DNA of 64,000 nucleotides from Mangrovivirga cuniculi (GTDB lineage: Bacteria > Bacteroidota > Bacteroidia > Cytophagales > Cyclobacteriaceae): contig NZ_CP028923.1 in NCBI RefSeq assembly GCF_005166025.1, positions 2,792,001 to 2,856,000 on the forward strand. The letters are read 5' to 3'. Positions 1 to 8,276 of the stretch are shown here, piece by piece; the first letter of the stretch is position 1; each line of letters begins with the position of its first letter. The position numbers were made by a program, and so were the translations under genes. Below the pieces are notes generated by a model. That model saw only the letters and a list, made by a program, of their open reading frames with translations. It had not been told where the DNA came from and ran no database searches.

Positions 1-317
1 GAAGAAAACATTTCTAAATAAAGAGCAAACCCTGTACCTTCTAGATATTTCTTACCACTACCTTGTGTGAAATGAAGCCCTTCTGAAATAATTCTAAGAT
101 CCATCCAGTTTCCTTCAAAATTTAACCCTGAACTGGGATTAGAATCAGTACCAAAGTTTTCAATAAGACCAGATGTCATATGGTAATTATTACCGTCAAA
201 TGACGATTCTCCCCGATTAACATTATTAGGTGCAGGATCCTCTTTAGGATCTTTACAGCCGGTAATTGATAAAAGAATTATCAGAGAGGCTATAGATAAT
301 TGTTTAAAAAATCTCAT
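1..317 (-). CDS. Lipoprotein, N-terminal part (runs off the window)
   Basis: The minus-strand frame opens with ATG at 317 and stays open to the left edge, so only about 105 N-terminal residues are visible. It starts with a short basic, hydrophobic signal segment ending in the lipobox LSITGC (Cys near residue 20), followed by a polar linker (KDPKEDPAPNN). It is therefore very likely an exported lipoprotein. The mature part (repeated NFG/NFEG and aromatic residues) does not let me name a family. It could be a periplasmic or surface lipoprotein of any class. The 3' end lies outside the window. Confidence 0.7.
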   Translation of the reverse strand, partial: MRFFKQLSIASLIILLSITGCKDPKEDPAPNNVNRGESSFDGNNYHMTSGLIENFGTDSNPSSGLNFEGNWMDLRIISEGLHFTQGSGKKYLEGTGFALYLEMFS

Positions 318-438
318 TTTCTTAGTGATTAAAGTTTTAGTTATTCATTAGTTGATTACTTTCAGGGGCTAAAATAAATGATTTCTTATCTAAAGAGAAA
401 ATATGAGATGATTTTACATCCGATTATTTGTTATTTTA

Positions 439-1377
439 TTAATCAACTTGTCCAGGCCTTATGGGAAAATAGATCCGAAAATTAGTCCCCTCCCCTTTCC
501 TGCTATTTATTTTTACTTGCCCATTATTCATTTTTAACAAATGCATACAAAAAGCCAGTCCAACACCTTTACCAACTTCACCATCAGTACCAACAGTATC
601 AAACGATACATCCCGATTGAAAATCTTTTGAATTTGATCCTCAGTCATTCCCTGACCGAAATCTAATACAGATATGTTAACCTTATTACCTTCAATTTGA
701 CTGTTAATATGTACAATTGAATTTTCTCGAGAATATTTAATCGAATTATGAATAATATTTCTCATGATTATCTTAAAATGGTTCGGATCAAGGTAGGCAT
801 TTTTACTTTCAAAATTTTTGATAATCTTAATCCTTTTATCCTTATAAGTTTGTTCTAATTGAAATAAAATTTGGTCAATTTCCCGTTCAATATTTACTGG
901 AAAAGGGTTGCTCTTTAGACCTCCTAATTGATCCATTGACCAATACAATAATTCATCGACCATAACCTGGACAGGCCCAAGTCTTTCTTTTACATATTTA
1001 GAGTGATTGATAAACTCAGATTTATTTATATATCCTTTTTCACTGGCATTTAAAATAGTTTCAAAGGTTTTAATTGGTTCCCGGATATCGTGAGATAAAA
1101 TATTTATCAACCTACTTTTATCATCGTTTGCTTTATTTAGTCTTTCCAGACTTTGATTAAATACTTTGTTCTTTCTGATTTTAAAAAAACAGCAAACAAA
1201 AAGGCTTCCAAAGACAAAAAATATCACTATCAAGACACTAACCATTCTTTCAGTATCCAAAAAATCAGATAATCCAAATAGATCATATTTACGATCTATG
1301 AACAAAAATGCGATTACAGAAGTAATCAGTAGGAATATTACTATCAGTAGTAAAATCCTGAAGATTTTATTTTTCAT
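439..1377 (-). CDS. Membrane sensor histidine kinase
   Basis: A 312-residue sensor kinase. Two hydrophobic segments (about residues 7-27 and 46-67) enclose a very short extracytoplasmic loop. The HisKA box SHDIREP follows with the phospho-accepting His near residue 97, then a HATPase_c domain with an N-box (NIIHNSIKYS, about 208), G1 (DFGQGM) and G2 (GKGVGLAF). There is no sensor domain beyond the membrane anchor, so the signal is unknown. No response regulator is adjacent. The gene is divergent from a TetR-type regulator across about 77 bp. The family autophosphorylates on His and passes phosphate to a receiver protein, which here must be encoded elsewhere. Confidence 0.9.
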   Translation of the reverse strand: MKNKIFRILLLIVIFLLITSVIAFLFIDRKYDLFGLSDFLDTERMVSVLIVIFFVFGSLFVCCFFKIRKNKVFNQSLERLNKANDDKSRLINILSHDIREPIKTFETILNASEKGYINKSEFINHSKYVKERLGPVQVMVDELLYWSMDQLGGLKSNPFPVNIEREIDQILFQLEQTYKDKRIKIIKNFESKNAYLDPNHFKIIMRNIIHNSIKYSRENSIVHINSQIEGNKVNISVLDFGQGMTEDQIQKIFNRDVSFDTVGTDGEVGKGVGLAFCMHLLKMNNGQVKINSRKGEGTNFRIYFPIRPGQVD

Positions 1378-1454
1378 TATCTTTTTTTACAAAAACAGAG
1401 ACAAAATTAACAAGAAAATATAAAAACTAATATATTTTCCATAATTTTATATCA

Positions 1455-2069
1455 ATGAAAAACAGAATACTTAATAAAGCAATCGAGTTATTTACTATAT
1501 ATGGATTCAGGGCTATTTCTATGGGAAGGATAGCCAGAGAATTAGGGTGTTCCACAAAAACCCTCTATCAGCACTATCCCAATAAGACTTTAATCATTAA
1601 AAACATGGTTGAACAAGGGATACTAATTGACCAACAATTTATTAATGAAATCGATAAACAAGATATTTTATCAATTGAAAAATTATTGAAATTTAAGGGC
1701 TTTATTTATAGTCGGCATCTTCAAAATCTATATCCGGGAATGACTGACGATCTTAAGAAGTATGAGCCGGATATATATACTTTAATAGAAATATTTTTTC
1801 AGGAAACACTTTCAATTTGGTTTATTAAAACACTAGAAAAAGGAAAAAATGAAGGTTTTTTCAGGGAAAACATAAATTCTGATATTCTTTCCAAATACCT
1901 TATAGAATTATCTATGAAATCTTTATCCTCTCAAATATTCCCTGCTTATGAACTTAGAGCCAGTAAAGCTTATGCGGAATTAACAGAAAATTTCTTATAT
2001 GGAATTTCTTCTATTAAAGGGGTGAAATATCTGGATGAAAATTTCAGTAAATACATAAATATTAAATAA
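1455..2069 (+). CDS. TetR/AcrR-family transcriptional regulator
   Basis: This 204-residue protein has the typical TetR layout. An N-terminal helix-turn-helix (about residues 1-48, with IARELGCSTKTLYQHYPNK as the recognition region) is followed by an all-helical ligand-binding and dimerisation domain. Family members are usually repressors released by a small ligand. The gene starts at ATG 1455, 77 bp from the divergent kinase gene, so the shared intergenic region is a plausible operator. No efflux or metabolic operon is adjacent, so the regulated genes cannot be named. The N-terminal assignment is firm; ligand and targets are unknown. Confidence 0.88.
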   Translation: MKNRILNKAIELFTIYGFRAISMGRIARELGCSTKTLYQHYPNKTLIIKNMVEQGILIDQQFINEIDKQDILSIEKLLKFKGFIYSRHLQNLYPGMTDDLKKYEPDIYTLIEIFFQETLSIWFIKTLEKGKNEGFFRENINSDILSKYLIELSMKSLSSQIFPAYELRASKAYAELTENFLYGISSIKGVKYLDENFSKYINIK

Positions 2070-2201
2070 TATGTAAACTGTTTATTTTTCCCACAAACAA
2101 ACCTGTTTTCATTCTGAATTTAGTCTGGAGATTTTTTTCAATTGATTCAAGACTTTTTTTAATGTATTTTTCAGGATAGAACTTTTTAAACAACATTAAA
2201 C

Positions 2202-3851
2202 ATGAAAAAACTACTCTATACCGGATTATTGCTTGGTCTCCTTGCTTGTGGTTCTCAATCTGACACACAAGATCAGACAGAAAATACCTCAGATACTACC
2301 AAAGTAGGTCCGATACAAAAGAAAGTAAACGATTTTGCCAAGGTAACTCTGACAACGGATCTGTCAGATCTAAGTGAAAATGAGAAAAAGATGATTCCTT
2401 TACTGATTGAGGCATCTCAAATTATGGATAAGCTATTTTGGAGAGAAGCTTACGGCAATAAAGAAGAATTAATGGATGGTCTGACTGAGGCCGAACAGGC
2501 CTATGCTGAAATCAATTACGGTCCATGGGAACGTTTAAATAATGACAAACCATTTATCGAAGGTGTTGGTCCCAAACCTGCAGGAGCTCAATTCTATCCT
2601 GAAGATATGACTAAAGAAGAGTTCGAGCAATGGGATGAACCCAACAAGGATGGTCAGTATTCTTTTGTTAGAAGAGATGAAAATGGAGAATTATATTTAG
2701 AGCCGTATCATGTTGCTTTTGAAGAAGAAGTTGCCAGGGCCGCGGAACTATTGCGTCAGGCTGCCGAATTAGCTGAAGAAGAGGGACTTAAAAAATATCT
2801 GACATTACGTGCTGAAGCACTTTTAGATGATAATTACCTGGAGTCAGACATGGCCTGGATGGATATGAAGGATAATACAATCGATGTTGTTATCGGTCCT
2901 ATTGAAAATTATGAAGATAAACTTTACAACTATCGCTCTGCACACGAAGCATACATCTTAATAAAAGATAAAAAGTGGAGTGAAAGATTAGAAAAGTTCG
3001 CTTCATTTTTACCTGAATTACAAGAAGGATTACCGGTTGCTGATGAATATAAAAAAGAAATGCCGGGTACCTCATCTCAGCTAAATGCTTATGATGTCAT
3101 ATATTATGCTGGAGATTGTAATGCAGGAAGTAAGACTATTGCGATTAACCTGCCAAATGATGAGCGTGTTCAATTAAAGAAAGGGTCAAGGCGTTTACAG
3201 CTTAAAAATGCAATGAAAGCTAAGTTTGATAAGATCTTAGTGCCAATTTCTGAAGAGCTGGTAAGTGAGGATCAGAGAAAACACATTACTTTCGATGCGT
3301 TTTTTGCGAATACTATGTTTCATGAAGTTGCACATGGATTAGGCATTAAGAATACCATCGACGGAAAAGGCACAGTGAGAGCAGCACTGAAAGAAAAGGG
3401 TTCAGCTATAGAAGAAGGAAAAGCAGATATTCTTGGCTTATACATGGTGACAAAGTTGCATGAAAAGGGAGAGATCGAAGGAGAATTAATGGACTACTAT
3501 GTTACCTTCATGGCAGGAATATTTCGATCTGTAAGATTCGGTGCATCAAGTGCGCATGGCCAGGCGAATATGATTCGATTTAATTACTTCCAGGAAATGG
3601 ATGCGTTTAATTACGATGAAGAAACCGGTCAATACTCGGTGAACTTCGAGAATTTCCAGAAAGCAATGAATTCACTTTCAGAAAAGATATTAACTCTTCA
3701 GGGTGATGGTGATTATGAAGGAGTCACAGTTCTTTTTGAAGAAAAAGGAAGCATAAGTCCTGAATTACAAGACGCATTGGATAAAGTAACAGAAGCTGGG
3801 ATACCAGTGGATATCAGATTCAACCAGGGAACAGATGTTCTGGGTATTTAG
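2202..3851 (+). CDS. M49-like zinc metallopeptidase lipoprotein
   Basis: A 549-residue exported protein. The signal peptide ends in a lipobox (GLLACG, Cys 16), so it should be lipid-anchored. The zinc site appears as HEVAH (about residues 374-378) followed by EEGKAD (about 404-409), a glutamate-bearing second motif about 30 residues downstream. That spacing and the flanking sequence (FANTMFHEVAHGLG; ILGLYMV) resemble the dipeptidyl-peptidase III (M49) superfamily and its Bacteroidota Zn-dependent hydrolase relatives. Classical M49 enzymes use a longer HEXXGH motif, whereas this one has plain HEXXH, so substrate cannot be assumed. It is monocistronic, ending at a strong hairpin terminator. Confidence 0.75.
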   Translation: MKKLLYTGLLLGLLACGSQSDTQDQTENTSDTTKVGPIQKKVNDFAKVTLTTDLSDLSENEKKMIPLLIEASQIMDKLFWREAYGNKEELMDGLTEAEQAYAEINYGPWERLNNDKPFIEGVGPKPAGAQFYPEDMTKEEFEQWDEPNKDGQYSFVRRDENGELYLEPYHVAFEEEVARAAELLRQAAELAEEEGLKKYLTLRAEALLDDNYLESDMAWMDMKDNTIDVVIGPIENYEDKLYNYRSAHEAYILIKDKKWSERLEKFASFLPELQEGLPVADEYKKEMPGTSSQLNAYDVIYYAGDCNAGSKTIAINLPNDERVQLKKGSRRLQLKNAMKAKFDKILVPISEELVSEDQRKHITFDAFFANTMFHEVAHGLGIKNTIDGKGTVRAALKEKGSAIEEGKADILGLYMVTKLHEKGEIEGELMDYYVTFMAGIFRSVRFGASSAHGQANMIRFNYFQEMDAFNYDEETGQYSVNFENFQKAMNSLSEKILTLQGDGDYEGVTVLFEEKGSISPELQDALDKVTEAGIPVDIRFNQGTDVLGI

Positions 3852-3872
3852 AGCGTAAAATTATTATTGAAA

Positions 3873-3906
3873 AGCCAGCATATTCATTTATGCTGGCTTT
3901 TTTTAT
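3873..3906 (+). terminator. Rho-independent terminator after the metallopeptidase
   Basis: AGCCAGCATA pairs with TATGCTGGCT around a short loop and is followed by a run of T. It lies about 20 bp after the metallopeptidase stop codon and marks the boundary between ordinary core sequence and the repeat-rich island. Confidence 0.85.
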
Positions 3907-4118
3907 CAAATGCCAAGAATAAAGATGTTCTTGTTCCCATTTATTTTAATTCGGATCACAGATCCTATGATAACTGTTCCACATTACAAATGTCGAATAG
4001 CTTCTTTCTCTTATGAAGCTGCTTTAAAAAATGAAAATCACCGATATATAGATGCTCTTCAGAATTTGCAATCCTGAAGCCTTATTGCTGGATTTGCTAT
4101 ACGGTTTTAGGTTATCAT

Positions 4119-5069
4119 ATAAAGATAACTTCCGATGCCCTGGTTCGTGTCTCCACGAAACAGATTAAACATTAATAAATTCTGCTCCCTGGTTCAAGCG
4201 TCGCGCTTGGACCGTTTATATAAATTGGCAGGATTACCTTCGGTGATCCTGGTTTTTGGGTCGGTGCTAATGAAAACCCATCCCGCTATCGCGATATATT
4301 TTTTTTTGCTTGTACTGCCCAATTTCAAGCGAGCTTGACTCATATAATCTTGCATCATCTTTAACCAACTGCCCCTGGTTCAAGCGTCGCCCTTGGACCG
4401 TTTATAATGATAAATTAGCAGGATTACCTGGCGGTGATCCTGATTTTTGGGTCGGTGCTAATGAAAACCCACCCCCTATCGGGGGCTAGTTTTGTTGTTT
4501 ATGCCAGTCAAGATCAAGCAAGCTTGGTATCATATAATATTGATCCATCATAATCTACTGCCCCTGGTTCAAGCGTCGCGCTTGGACCATTTATAATGAT
4601 AAATTGGCAGGATTACCTAACGGTGATCCTGAGTTTTGGGGCGGTGCTAATGAAAACCTTATCGCTATCGCGATATTTTTTTTTGCTTGTACTTTCCAAT
4701 TTCAAGCAAGCTTGGCATTTCTCCGATGACGCCCTGGTTCGTGTCTCCACGAAACAGATTAAACATTAATAAATTCTGCTCCCTGGTTCAAGCGTCTCGC
4801 TTGGACCGTATTATTGATTTACATGTAGATGATCTTTGGAAAATATAATTTCATTTTGATAAAGTATTCCTATCATCCCTCCATCCTATTAATCCTAGTT
4901 CAGACAAATATCAGGATTACCTTCGGTGATCCTGAAATTGGGTCGGTGCTAATGAAAACCCATCCCGCTATCGCGGAATTGTTTTGTTGTTTTAAGCACA
5001 AGCTCAAGTAAAACTTGGCTTGATCTTAAAACAACAAAACCCAGCACTTTTGTGCTGGGTTTTCATTGT
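4119..5069. repeat. Hairpin-rich tandem repeat array A (left flank of the RHS island)
   Basis: Four degenerate units of roughly 190 bp in a stretch without a credible gene. Each unit combines short inverted repeats: TTCAAGCG/CGCTTGGA, CAGGATTACC/GGTGATCCTG (at 4229, 4419, 4608 and 4912), a CCCGCTATCGCG-type palindrome after GTGCTAATGAAAACCC, and a larger arm beginning TTTTGTTGTTT. A further hairpin, TTCGTG/CACGAA, lies at about 4134 and 4738. Blocks are near-identical to array B at 11209-11886: the segment at about 4714-4930 matches 11520-11745, and 4267-4405 matches 11270-11409. Small open frames inside it are by-products of the repeats. Sequence from 3907 to 4118 shows nothing recognisable. 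Confidence 0.85.
4978..5063 (-). repeat. Long inverted repeat plus terminator hairpin (copy in array A)
   Basis: GTTTTGTTGTTTTAAG pairs perfectly with CTTAAAACAACAAAAC across a ~28-nt centre, and is followed by the AAAACCCAGCAC/GTGCTGGGTTTT hairpin. The equivalent element next to tRNA-Pro (11797-11882) has a different but equally perfect inner stem (TTTATAGC/GCTATAAA), so the pairing rather than the sequence is conserved. The second hairpin is the same terminator that follows tRNA-Pro. Confidence 0.75.
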
Positions 5070-5084
5070 CGGGGTGGCAGGATT
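5070..5084 (-). other. 15-bp remnant of the tRNA-Pro 3' end
   Basis: CGGGGTGGCAGGATT is identical to the last 15 bases of the tRNA-Pro gene at 11889-11903 and is preceded by the same terminator hairpin and ATTG linker. After it the sequences diverge. It forms a direct repeat with the intact tRNA gene and flanks the RHS island, as attachment-site duplicates do. A segmental duplication of the tRNA downstream region would explain it equally well. Positions 5085-5244 show nothing recognisable. Confidence 0.75.
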
Positions 5085-5244
5085 TTAACCCTACCCTTAA
5101 ACCCGTTTATTTTCAATGACTTACGAACTATTTGAAATATTAACTCACCGAATTACTCACTTATAATTTGATGTTTTTTGATAAAGAAAAGTTAATTGAT
5201 TTGGAAGAAAGTTAAAAACTTTAAAACAAAATGAATCATTATAA

Positions 5245-5270
5245 AAGCTTCCAGAATAATCTGGAAGCTT
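5245..5270 (-). terminator. Terminator of immunity gene 1
   Basis: Perfect 10-bp stem AAGCTTCCAG/CTGGAAGCTT with a 6-nt loop, followed on the minus strand by TTTTATAATG. It lies 7 bp after the stop of the small lipoprotein gene. The terminator of the second immunity gene (7340-7365) has a related stem and the same loop. Confidence 0.8.
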
Positions 5271-5276
5271 AAAATC

Positions 5277-5681
5277 TTAATATTGCAAATAATCTGAATC
5301 ATTAACTTTATCTCCTATGGAATCATTTAAAATTTTATAGTAATACTTGAATTCTGTATATTTTAGAGAAATTGTTTCTATACCTTCATCCGAAAAATAG
5401 GTGATTTCTGGTTCTAAAATTAATCCATCATCAATAAACCCTTGAATTATTTCTTCAGCTTTTTTAGACGAATACCCTTTTTTATTTATTAATGAATCTT
5501 CATAAGATTTATATCTCCTTGCTAAATTAAATGTAGATTTTGTTCTAATATCATCTGGATAATAAAATAATCTTTCTTTTGAAATGTTATTATTCTTATC
5601 CTCGTTTGCATTTGTTTTTTTATTCACGCATCCAATTAAAATCGTAAATATAAATTGTAAGATTAGAATCTTTTTCATCAA
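5277..5681 (-). CDS. Small lipoprotein, candidate immunity protein for RHS tip 1
   Basis: A 134-residue predicted lipoprotein: basic start, hydrophobic segment and lipobox ILIGC (Cys near residue 18), then an Asn/Lys-rich linker and a small globular domain. I do not recognise the domain. Its ATG overlaps the TGA of the upstream RHS tip gene (ATGA overlap at 5678-5681), the classic coupling of a toxin tip to its immunity gene, and a terminator follows at once. A second ATG one codon in is equally possible. A lipid anchor suggests protection in the periplasm or at a membrane. The immunity role is inferred from position only. Confidence 0.65.
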   Translation of the reverse strand: MMKKILILQFIFTILIGCVNKKTNANEDKNNNISKERLFYYPDDIRTKSTFNLARRYKSYEDSLINKKGYSSKKAEEIIQGFIDDGLILEPEITYFSDEGIETISLKYTEFKYYYKILNDSIGDKVNDSDYLQY

Positions 5682-6865
5682 TAATAGTAGTTTTTTGTTT
5701 CTGGTAAAGATAATTCAATTGGAGGTCCATCTAATAAATTAATATTGATTATTCTAGCTTTATTTGAATCCATATCTGAAGATAATTGAATAGATAATCG
5801 TTCTAATAATTTAAGATAATCTTTAGATGTACCACCTTTAAAGATATTTTTATAATCACTCATATTTTTCGAATTCCCATATTTTTTAATCATTTCATAA
5901 TTTGTTAAATCAATTTTTGTTTGATCATCCAAATTAGCATCAAATACACCGGTCGCATCCGCTAGATCTATATTTCCTAATATATTATCAGCCTCTTTCA
6001 TCCTTGCACCTGCTAAGTCTCTTTCTGCTTGAGCACGGTCTATTTTATAAGCTTCATTTAGTATATCTCCCTTTTCCATACTAATTGGAATATCGATTAA
6101 TATACTAGTTAATGGGTATGCGGGATGTCTACCTTTACCTATTATTTTATTTACGTTATCTGCTCCTCGTATATATGATGCCCTTTCTAAAAGACTTCCA
6201 ACACTTGGATGACTTTTTAAAAGCCAATAAGCTTGAATCCCATAATTGTATGTCCCAGATCTCTTATTAGAAAAAGGATGTTTAATTATACCTGTCATAA
6301 TGGGAATTATATTGGGAGCCGGGCCTACTGCATTACCATCATTATCAACCATATTTATAGGGTTGTTTCCTAGTAAACTATAAGGAGACACATTAGGATA
6401 TTCATCAGATAATGCATCAACTGAAATCCATATACTTGATTTTGGATTGCTATATCTAGCCCCATAGTAATACAACCCGGTTTCTTCGTCTAACTCTTTG
6501 CCGTTAAACAAGTATGGAGTTCTATTTGTATTGCTGTGTTCTTCAACAAAGGTTTCGCCGAAGGCCATATACTCTAAGTGCTGGTATACTTCTCCGCTTG
6601 CATCGGTGATGTAGCTAGAGCTACCAAGATGATCCGGGTGATAGTAGTACTGGAATGGTTCTGAGGCGGAACCACCATTTCCTCCTTTGCCATTAAGCTG
6701 GCCTGGAGGAATTTTACCGCTTTTACCGGCTGTTAAGATCTCTCCGTTCTCGCCTAAGAATTTCAGGTTCTTACCAGCCCTGCATTCCGGCTCCTCGCTA
6801 AAAATGTTCACTGGACATTTTCTAAACGCTCGGACCTCCACATACTTTGCCATTCTTGGCGCCAT
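5678..6865 (-). CDS. RHS copy 1: core end plus variable toxin tip
   Basis: The frame contains the RHS-associated core (YYYHPDHLGSSSYITDASG, then FNGKELDEETGLYYYGARY, DALSDEYPN and the NNPINMVDNDG hinge), then about 210 residues unrelated to copy 2, which form the variable C-terminal tip. The tip (helical, with HPFSNKRSG and GKGRHPAYPL) matches no toxin family I recognise. The listed start (ATG 6865) is an accident of the 67-bp palindromic insertion at 6774-6840, which shifts the reading frame. The natural RHS frame would come from upstream (remnant to 7333), so this is an orphan 3' cassette without signal peptide or YD-repeat shell. It could still serve as a donor of tips by recombination with an intact RHS gene. 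Confidence 0.7.
   Translation of the reverse strand: MAPRMAKYVEVRAFRKCPVNIFSEEPECRAGKNLKFLGENGEILTAGKSGKIPPGQLNGKGGNGGSASEPFQYYYHPDHLGSSSYITDASGEVYQHLEYMAFGETFVEEHSNTNRTPYLFNGKELDEETGLYYYGARYSNPKSSIWISVDALSDEYPNVSPYSLLGNNPINMVDNDGNAVGPAPNIIPIMTGIIKHPFSNKRSGTYNYGIQAYWLLKSHPSVGSLLERASYIRGADNVNKIIGKGRHPAYPLTSILIDIPISMEKGDILNEAYKIDRAQAERDLAGARMKEADNILGNIDLADATGVFDANLDDQTKIDLTNYEMIKKYGNSKNMSDYKNIFKGGTSKDYLKLLERLSIQLSSDMDSNKARIININLLDGPPIELSLPETKNYYY
6774..6840. mobile_element. 67-bp palindromic element E1 inserted in RHS copy 1
   Basis: RHS copy 2 carries only 12 bp (9493-9504) at this point, while copy 1 carries 67 bp, so this is a filled site beside an empty one. The element starts CCAGCCCTGC, ends CTCGGACCTCCA, and has a central hairpin AAAATGT/ACATTTT. 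Related elements lie at 7014-7080 and 9286-9350. It shifts the RHS frame. It behaves like the in-gene palindromic repeats known from Rickettsia (RPE), but I cannot place it in a named family. Confidence 0.8.
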
Positions 6866-7013
6866 AGTCTATTTTGTCTCCACCAGCTACACGGTTGTCT
6901 ATTGCATCATCATAACCACCACCAAGCTTACTTACTATTCGCTGGCTTTCGATATAATAATGCTTGGTATAACTTCCGCTTCTGATATAATAAATAAAGA
7001 ATATTTGTTTTTA

Positions 7014-7080
7014 CCTGCCCTGCAATCTGGCCCTTCGCTAAATATGTCCACTGGACATATTATTAACGCTTAGTCCTCCA
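7014..7080. mobile_element. 67-bp palindromic element E2 inserted in RHS copy 1
   Basis: Same length and ends as E1 (CCTGCCCTGC ... TAGTCCTCCA). The central hairpin is AATATGTCC/GGACATATT; relative to E1 the third stem position changed from A-T to T-A on both arms. The corresponding place in RHS copy 2 (9648-9686) has 39 bp of ordinary RHS sequence instead. About 30 bp of extra A/T-rich sequence (6984-7013) precedes the element. Confidence 0.78.
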
Positions 7081-7145
7081 TATTTCCGGAGCCACTTCTG
7101 TGGCTACCGTCTTTGTAGACTGCCTGTCCCTGGCTTTTGCCTTTT

Positions 7146-7313
7146 AACCTGGATTATACAATAGAAATCGTGATGAGATTTTAAAACACTAAGAAAGAGA
7201 CACTTATGTTGATGAGGCATAACACCGCTATGGTGATTCAACAAACTTGTGTTAAGAGGCTCTTTCAAAGAGTTTTATAGTCGGAATAGATTCTCTCTTG
7301 AATATTTCAGGTT
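7146..7313. mobile_element. MITE-like 168-bp inverted-repeat insertion
   Basis: It splits RHS copy 1 between two points that are contiguous in copy 2 (about 9752-9755). The ends are AACCTG and CAGGTT in inverted orientation. Inside, an 18-bp inverted repeat (7182-7199 with 7260-7277) matches at 15 positions, and the centre has CACC/GGTG. There is no coding sequence. The structure suggests a small non-autonomous element, but no transposase with matching ends is present in the window. Confidence 0.6.
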
Positions 7314-7339
7314 TAATACTCTTGTCCGGATTGAAAAAA

Positions 7340-7365
7340 AAGCCTCCAGGATAATCTGAAGGCTT
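7340..7365 (-). terminator. Terminator of immunity gene 2
   Basis: Stem AAGCCTTCAG/CTGGAGGCTT (one mismatch), read on the minus strand and followed by eight T. It lies about 140 bp beyond the stop of the immunity gene. Loop and stem resemble the terminator at 5245-5270, suggesting that the two toxin-immunity cassettes share a common origin or were duplicated with their terminators. Confidence 0.7.
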
Positions 7366-7432
7366 CAATATTATATTTTGATCAGCTTGTTAATCTTTAT
7401 TAATGTTGTAAATGCTGATTCAGACAATTTAG

Positions 7433-7500
7433 CCGAAGTTACTTTGCCGAACGCGTTTTGTTGAAAAAACAACGCGCTTGAGTGGAGTCTGAAGTTACGC
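7433..7500. repeat. Short quasi-palindromic repeat flanked by GAAGTTAC
   Basis: Direct repeats GAAGTTAC (7435-7442 and 7491-7498) flank an inverted segment, ACGCGTTTTGTTG then six A then CAACGCGC. It lies between the stop of immunity gene 2 and its terminator. It looks like one of the interspersed palindromes common in Bacteroidota intergenic regions. The remaining bases of this 7366-7505 gap show nothing else. Confidence 0.45.
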
Positions 7501-7505
7501 TATCG

Positions 7506-8275
7506 TTAACCTCCTGACATTAGCGGTTTTTGATAATTTGTTGGATTATTTTTGATTTGATATGTAGCCCATAAATAGGTTGCTATTTTTGTGAATATTC
7601 CTGGAACATTATCCCCAGAATCAAATATAAACTCAATATTTTCATCTGAAATAAGTTTTAAATGAAAATATTTTGCATGAATAAAATTTGATATGTATTT
7701 CTTTTTAGAGCTTGAAAAATTAACTTGGTTTAACATGTTCTTTAGGATTAATTTCTCACGATCATCAATATTGTAAATATTACTAGTTGAATCATCAAAA
7801 TTATATACTCTGAACTCCTTGTCATTTAAATTTATTTCAAACTTTAAATCTTGACATATAGGATCATTTGCACATGAAGAAATTATTAATATGAAGTTTG
7901 GGAATTTATTTTGTCTTAAATTATCAATTCTGGTTAATAATAGTGAATGCTTACTCGCTGTACTATCTAATGATTTTAAGAAGAGTGTATCCGAATTAAT
8001 ATTCATTACTTGGTAAACATCTAAAATCACCTCTCCTGTACTATTATAATATGGAGTTTCAATATAAATGGTATCTTCTTTTAATTCCCACTTTGAAAAA
8101 GGAAAATACTCTTTATATAAAACTAAGGTGTCATCAAAAACAAAGAAATCTTCTGAAGTATTATCTTGCCAATACCCATTTAATGATTTTTTATTAAAAA
8201 TTTCTTTATTTGACTTATTTTCATTACACGAAATGAGACAATAAAAATCCCTATTACTAGTAAATATCTTTTCAT
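7506..8275 (-). CDS. Lipoprotein, candidate immunity protein for RHS tip 2 (frameshifted near its start)
   Basis: The open frame runs without stops from about 8256 to 7506. An ATG at 8275 would give a normal lipoprotein start (MKRYLLVIGI, then FYCLISCNENKSN) if one more A were present in the five-A run at 8243-8247; as written the start and the body are in different frames. The full product would be about 256 residues, with lipobox LISC and a beta-rich body (SLNGYWQDN, then FFVFDDTLVLYKEYFPFSKWEL) reminiscent of lipocalin-like domains, though I cannot assign a family. The ATG lies 1 bp after the RHS tip stop codon, so toxin and immunity are coupled. The frameshift may be real or a sequencing error. 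Confidence 0.65.
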
Positions 8276-8276
8276 A

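Larger units (their letters stand above)
6841..7333 (-). pseudogene. RHS copy 1: decayed upstream remnant
   Basis: This stretch aligns with RHS copy 2 (about 9505-9775), covering the YD-repeat end with GGGYDDAIDN, KHYYIESQRIVSKLGG and the KGKSQGQAVYKDGSHKSG region. It is interrupted by E2 with a ~30-bp leader (6984-7080) and by a 168-bp inverted-repeat element (7146-7313); RHS similarity then resumes for about 20 bp (AATACTCTTGTCCGGAT) and ends against the terminator of immunity gene 2. Frames are broken, so it cannot be translated as one piece. It shows that copy 1 was once a longer RHS 3' segment placed directly behind the copy 2 toxin-immunity unit. Confidence 0.7.

Noticed and set aside
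4229-4251. CAGGATTACC hairpin as a tRNA T-arm derivative
   Set aside because: The wording resembles the tRNA-Pro T-arm complement (GCAGGATTCGAACC), but the stem length and loop differ, so common origin cannot be argued.
4135-5011. Small plus-strand ORFs in the repeat arrays (also 11315-11849)
   Set aside because: They arise from the repeated units themselves, share the same translated fragments (ending SVLMKTHPAIA), and have no start context or protein-like composition.
4119-5069. CRISPR-like array
   Set aside because: The units are about 190 bp, degenerate and contain several different hairpins; there are no short identical repeats separated by unique spacers of constant size, and no cas genes.
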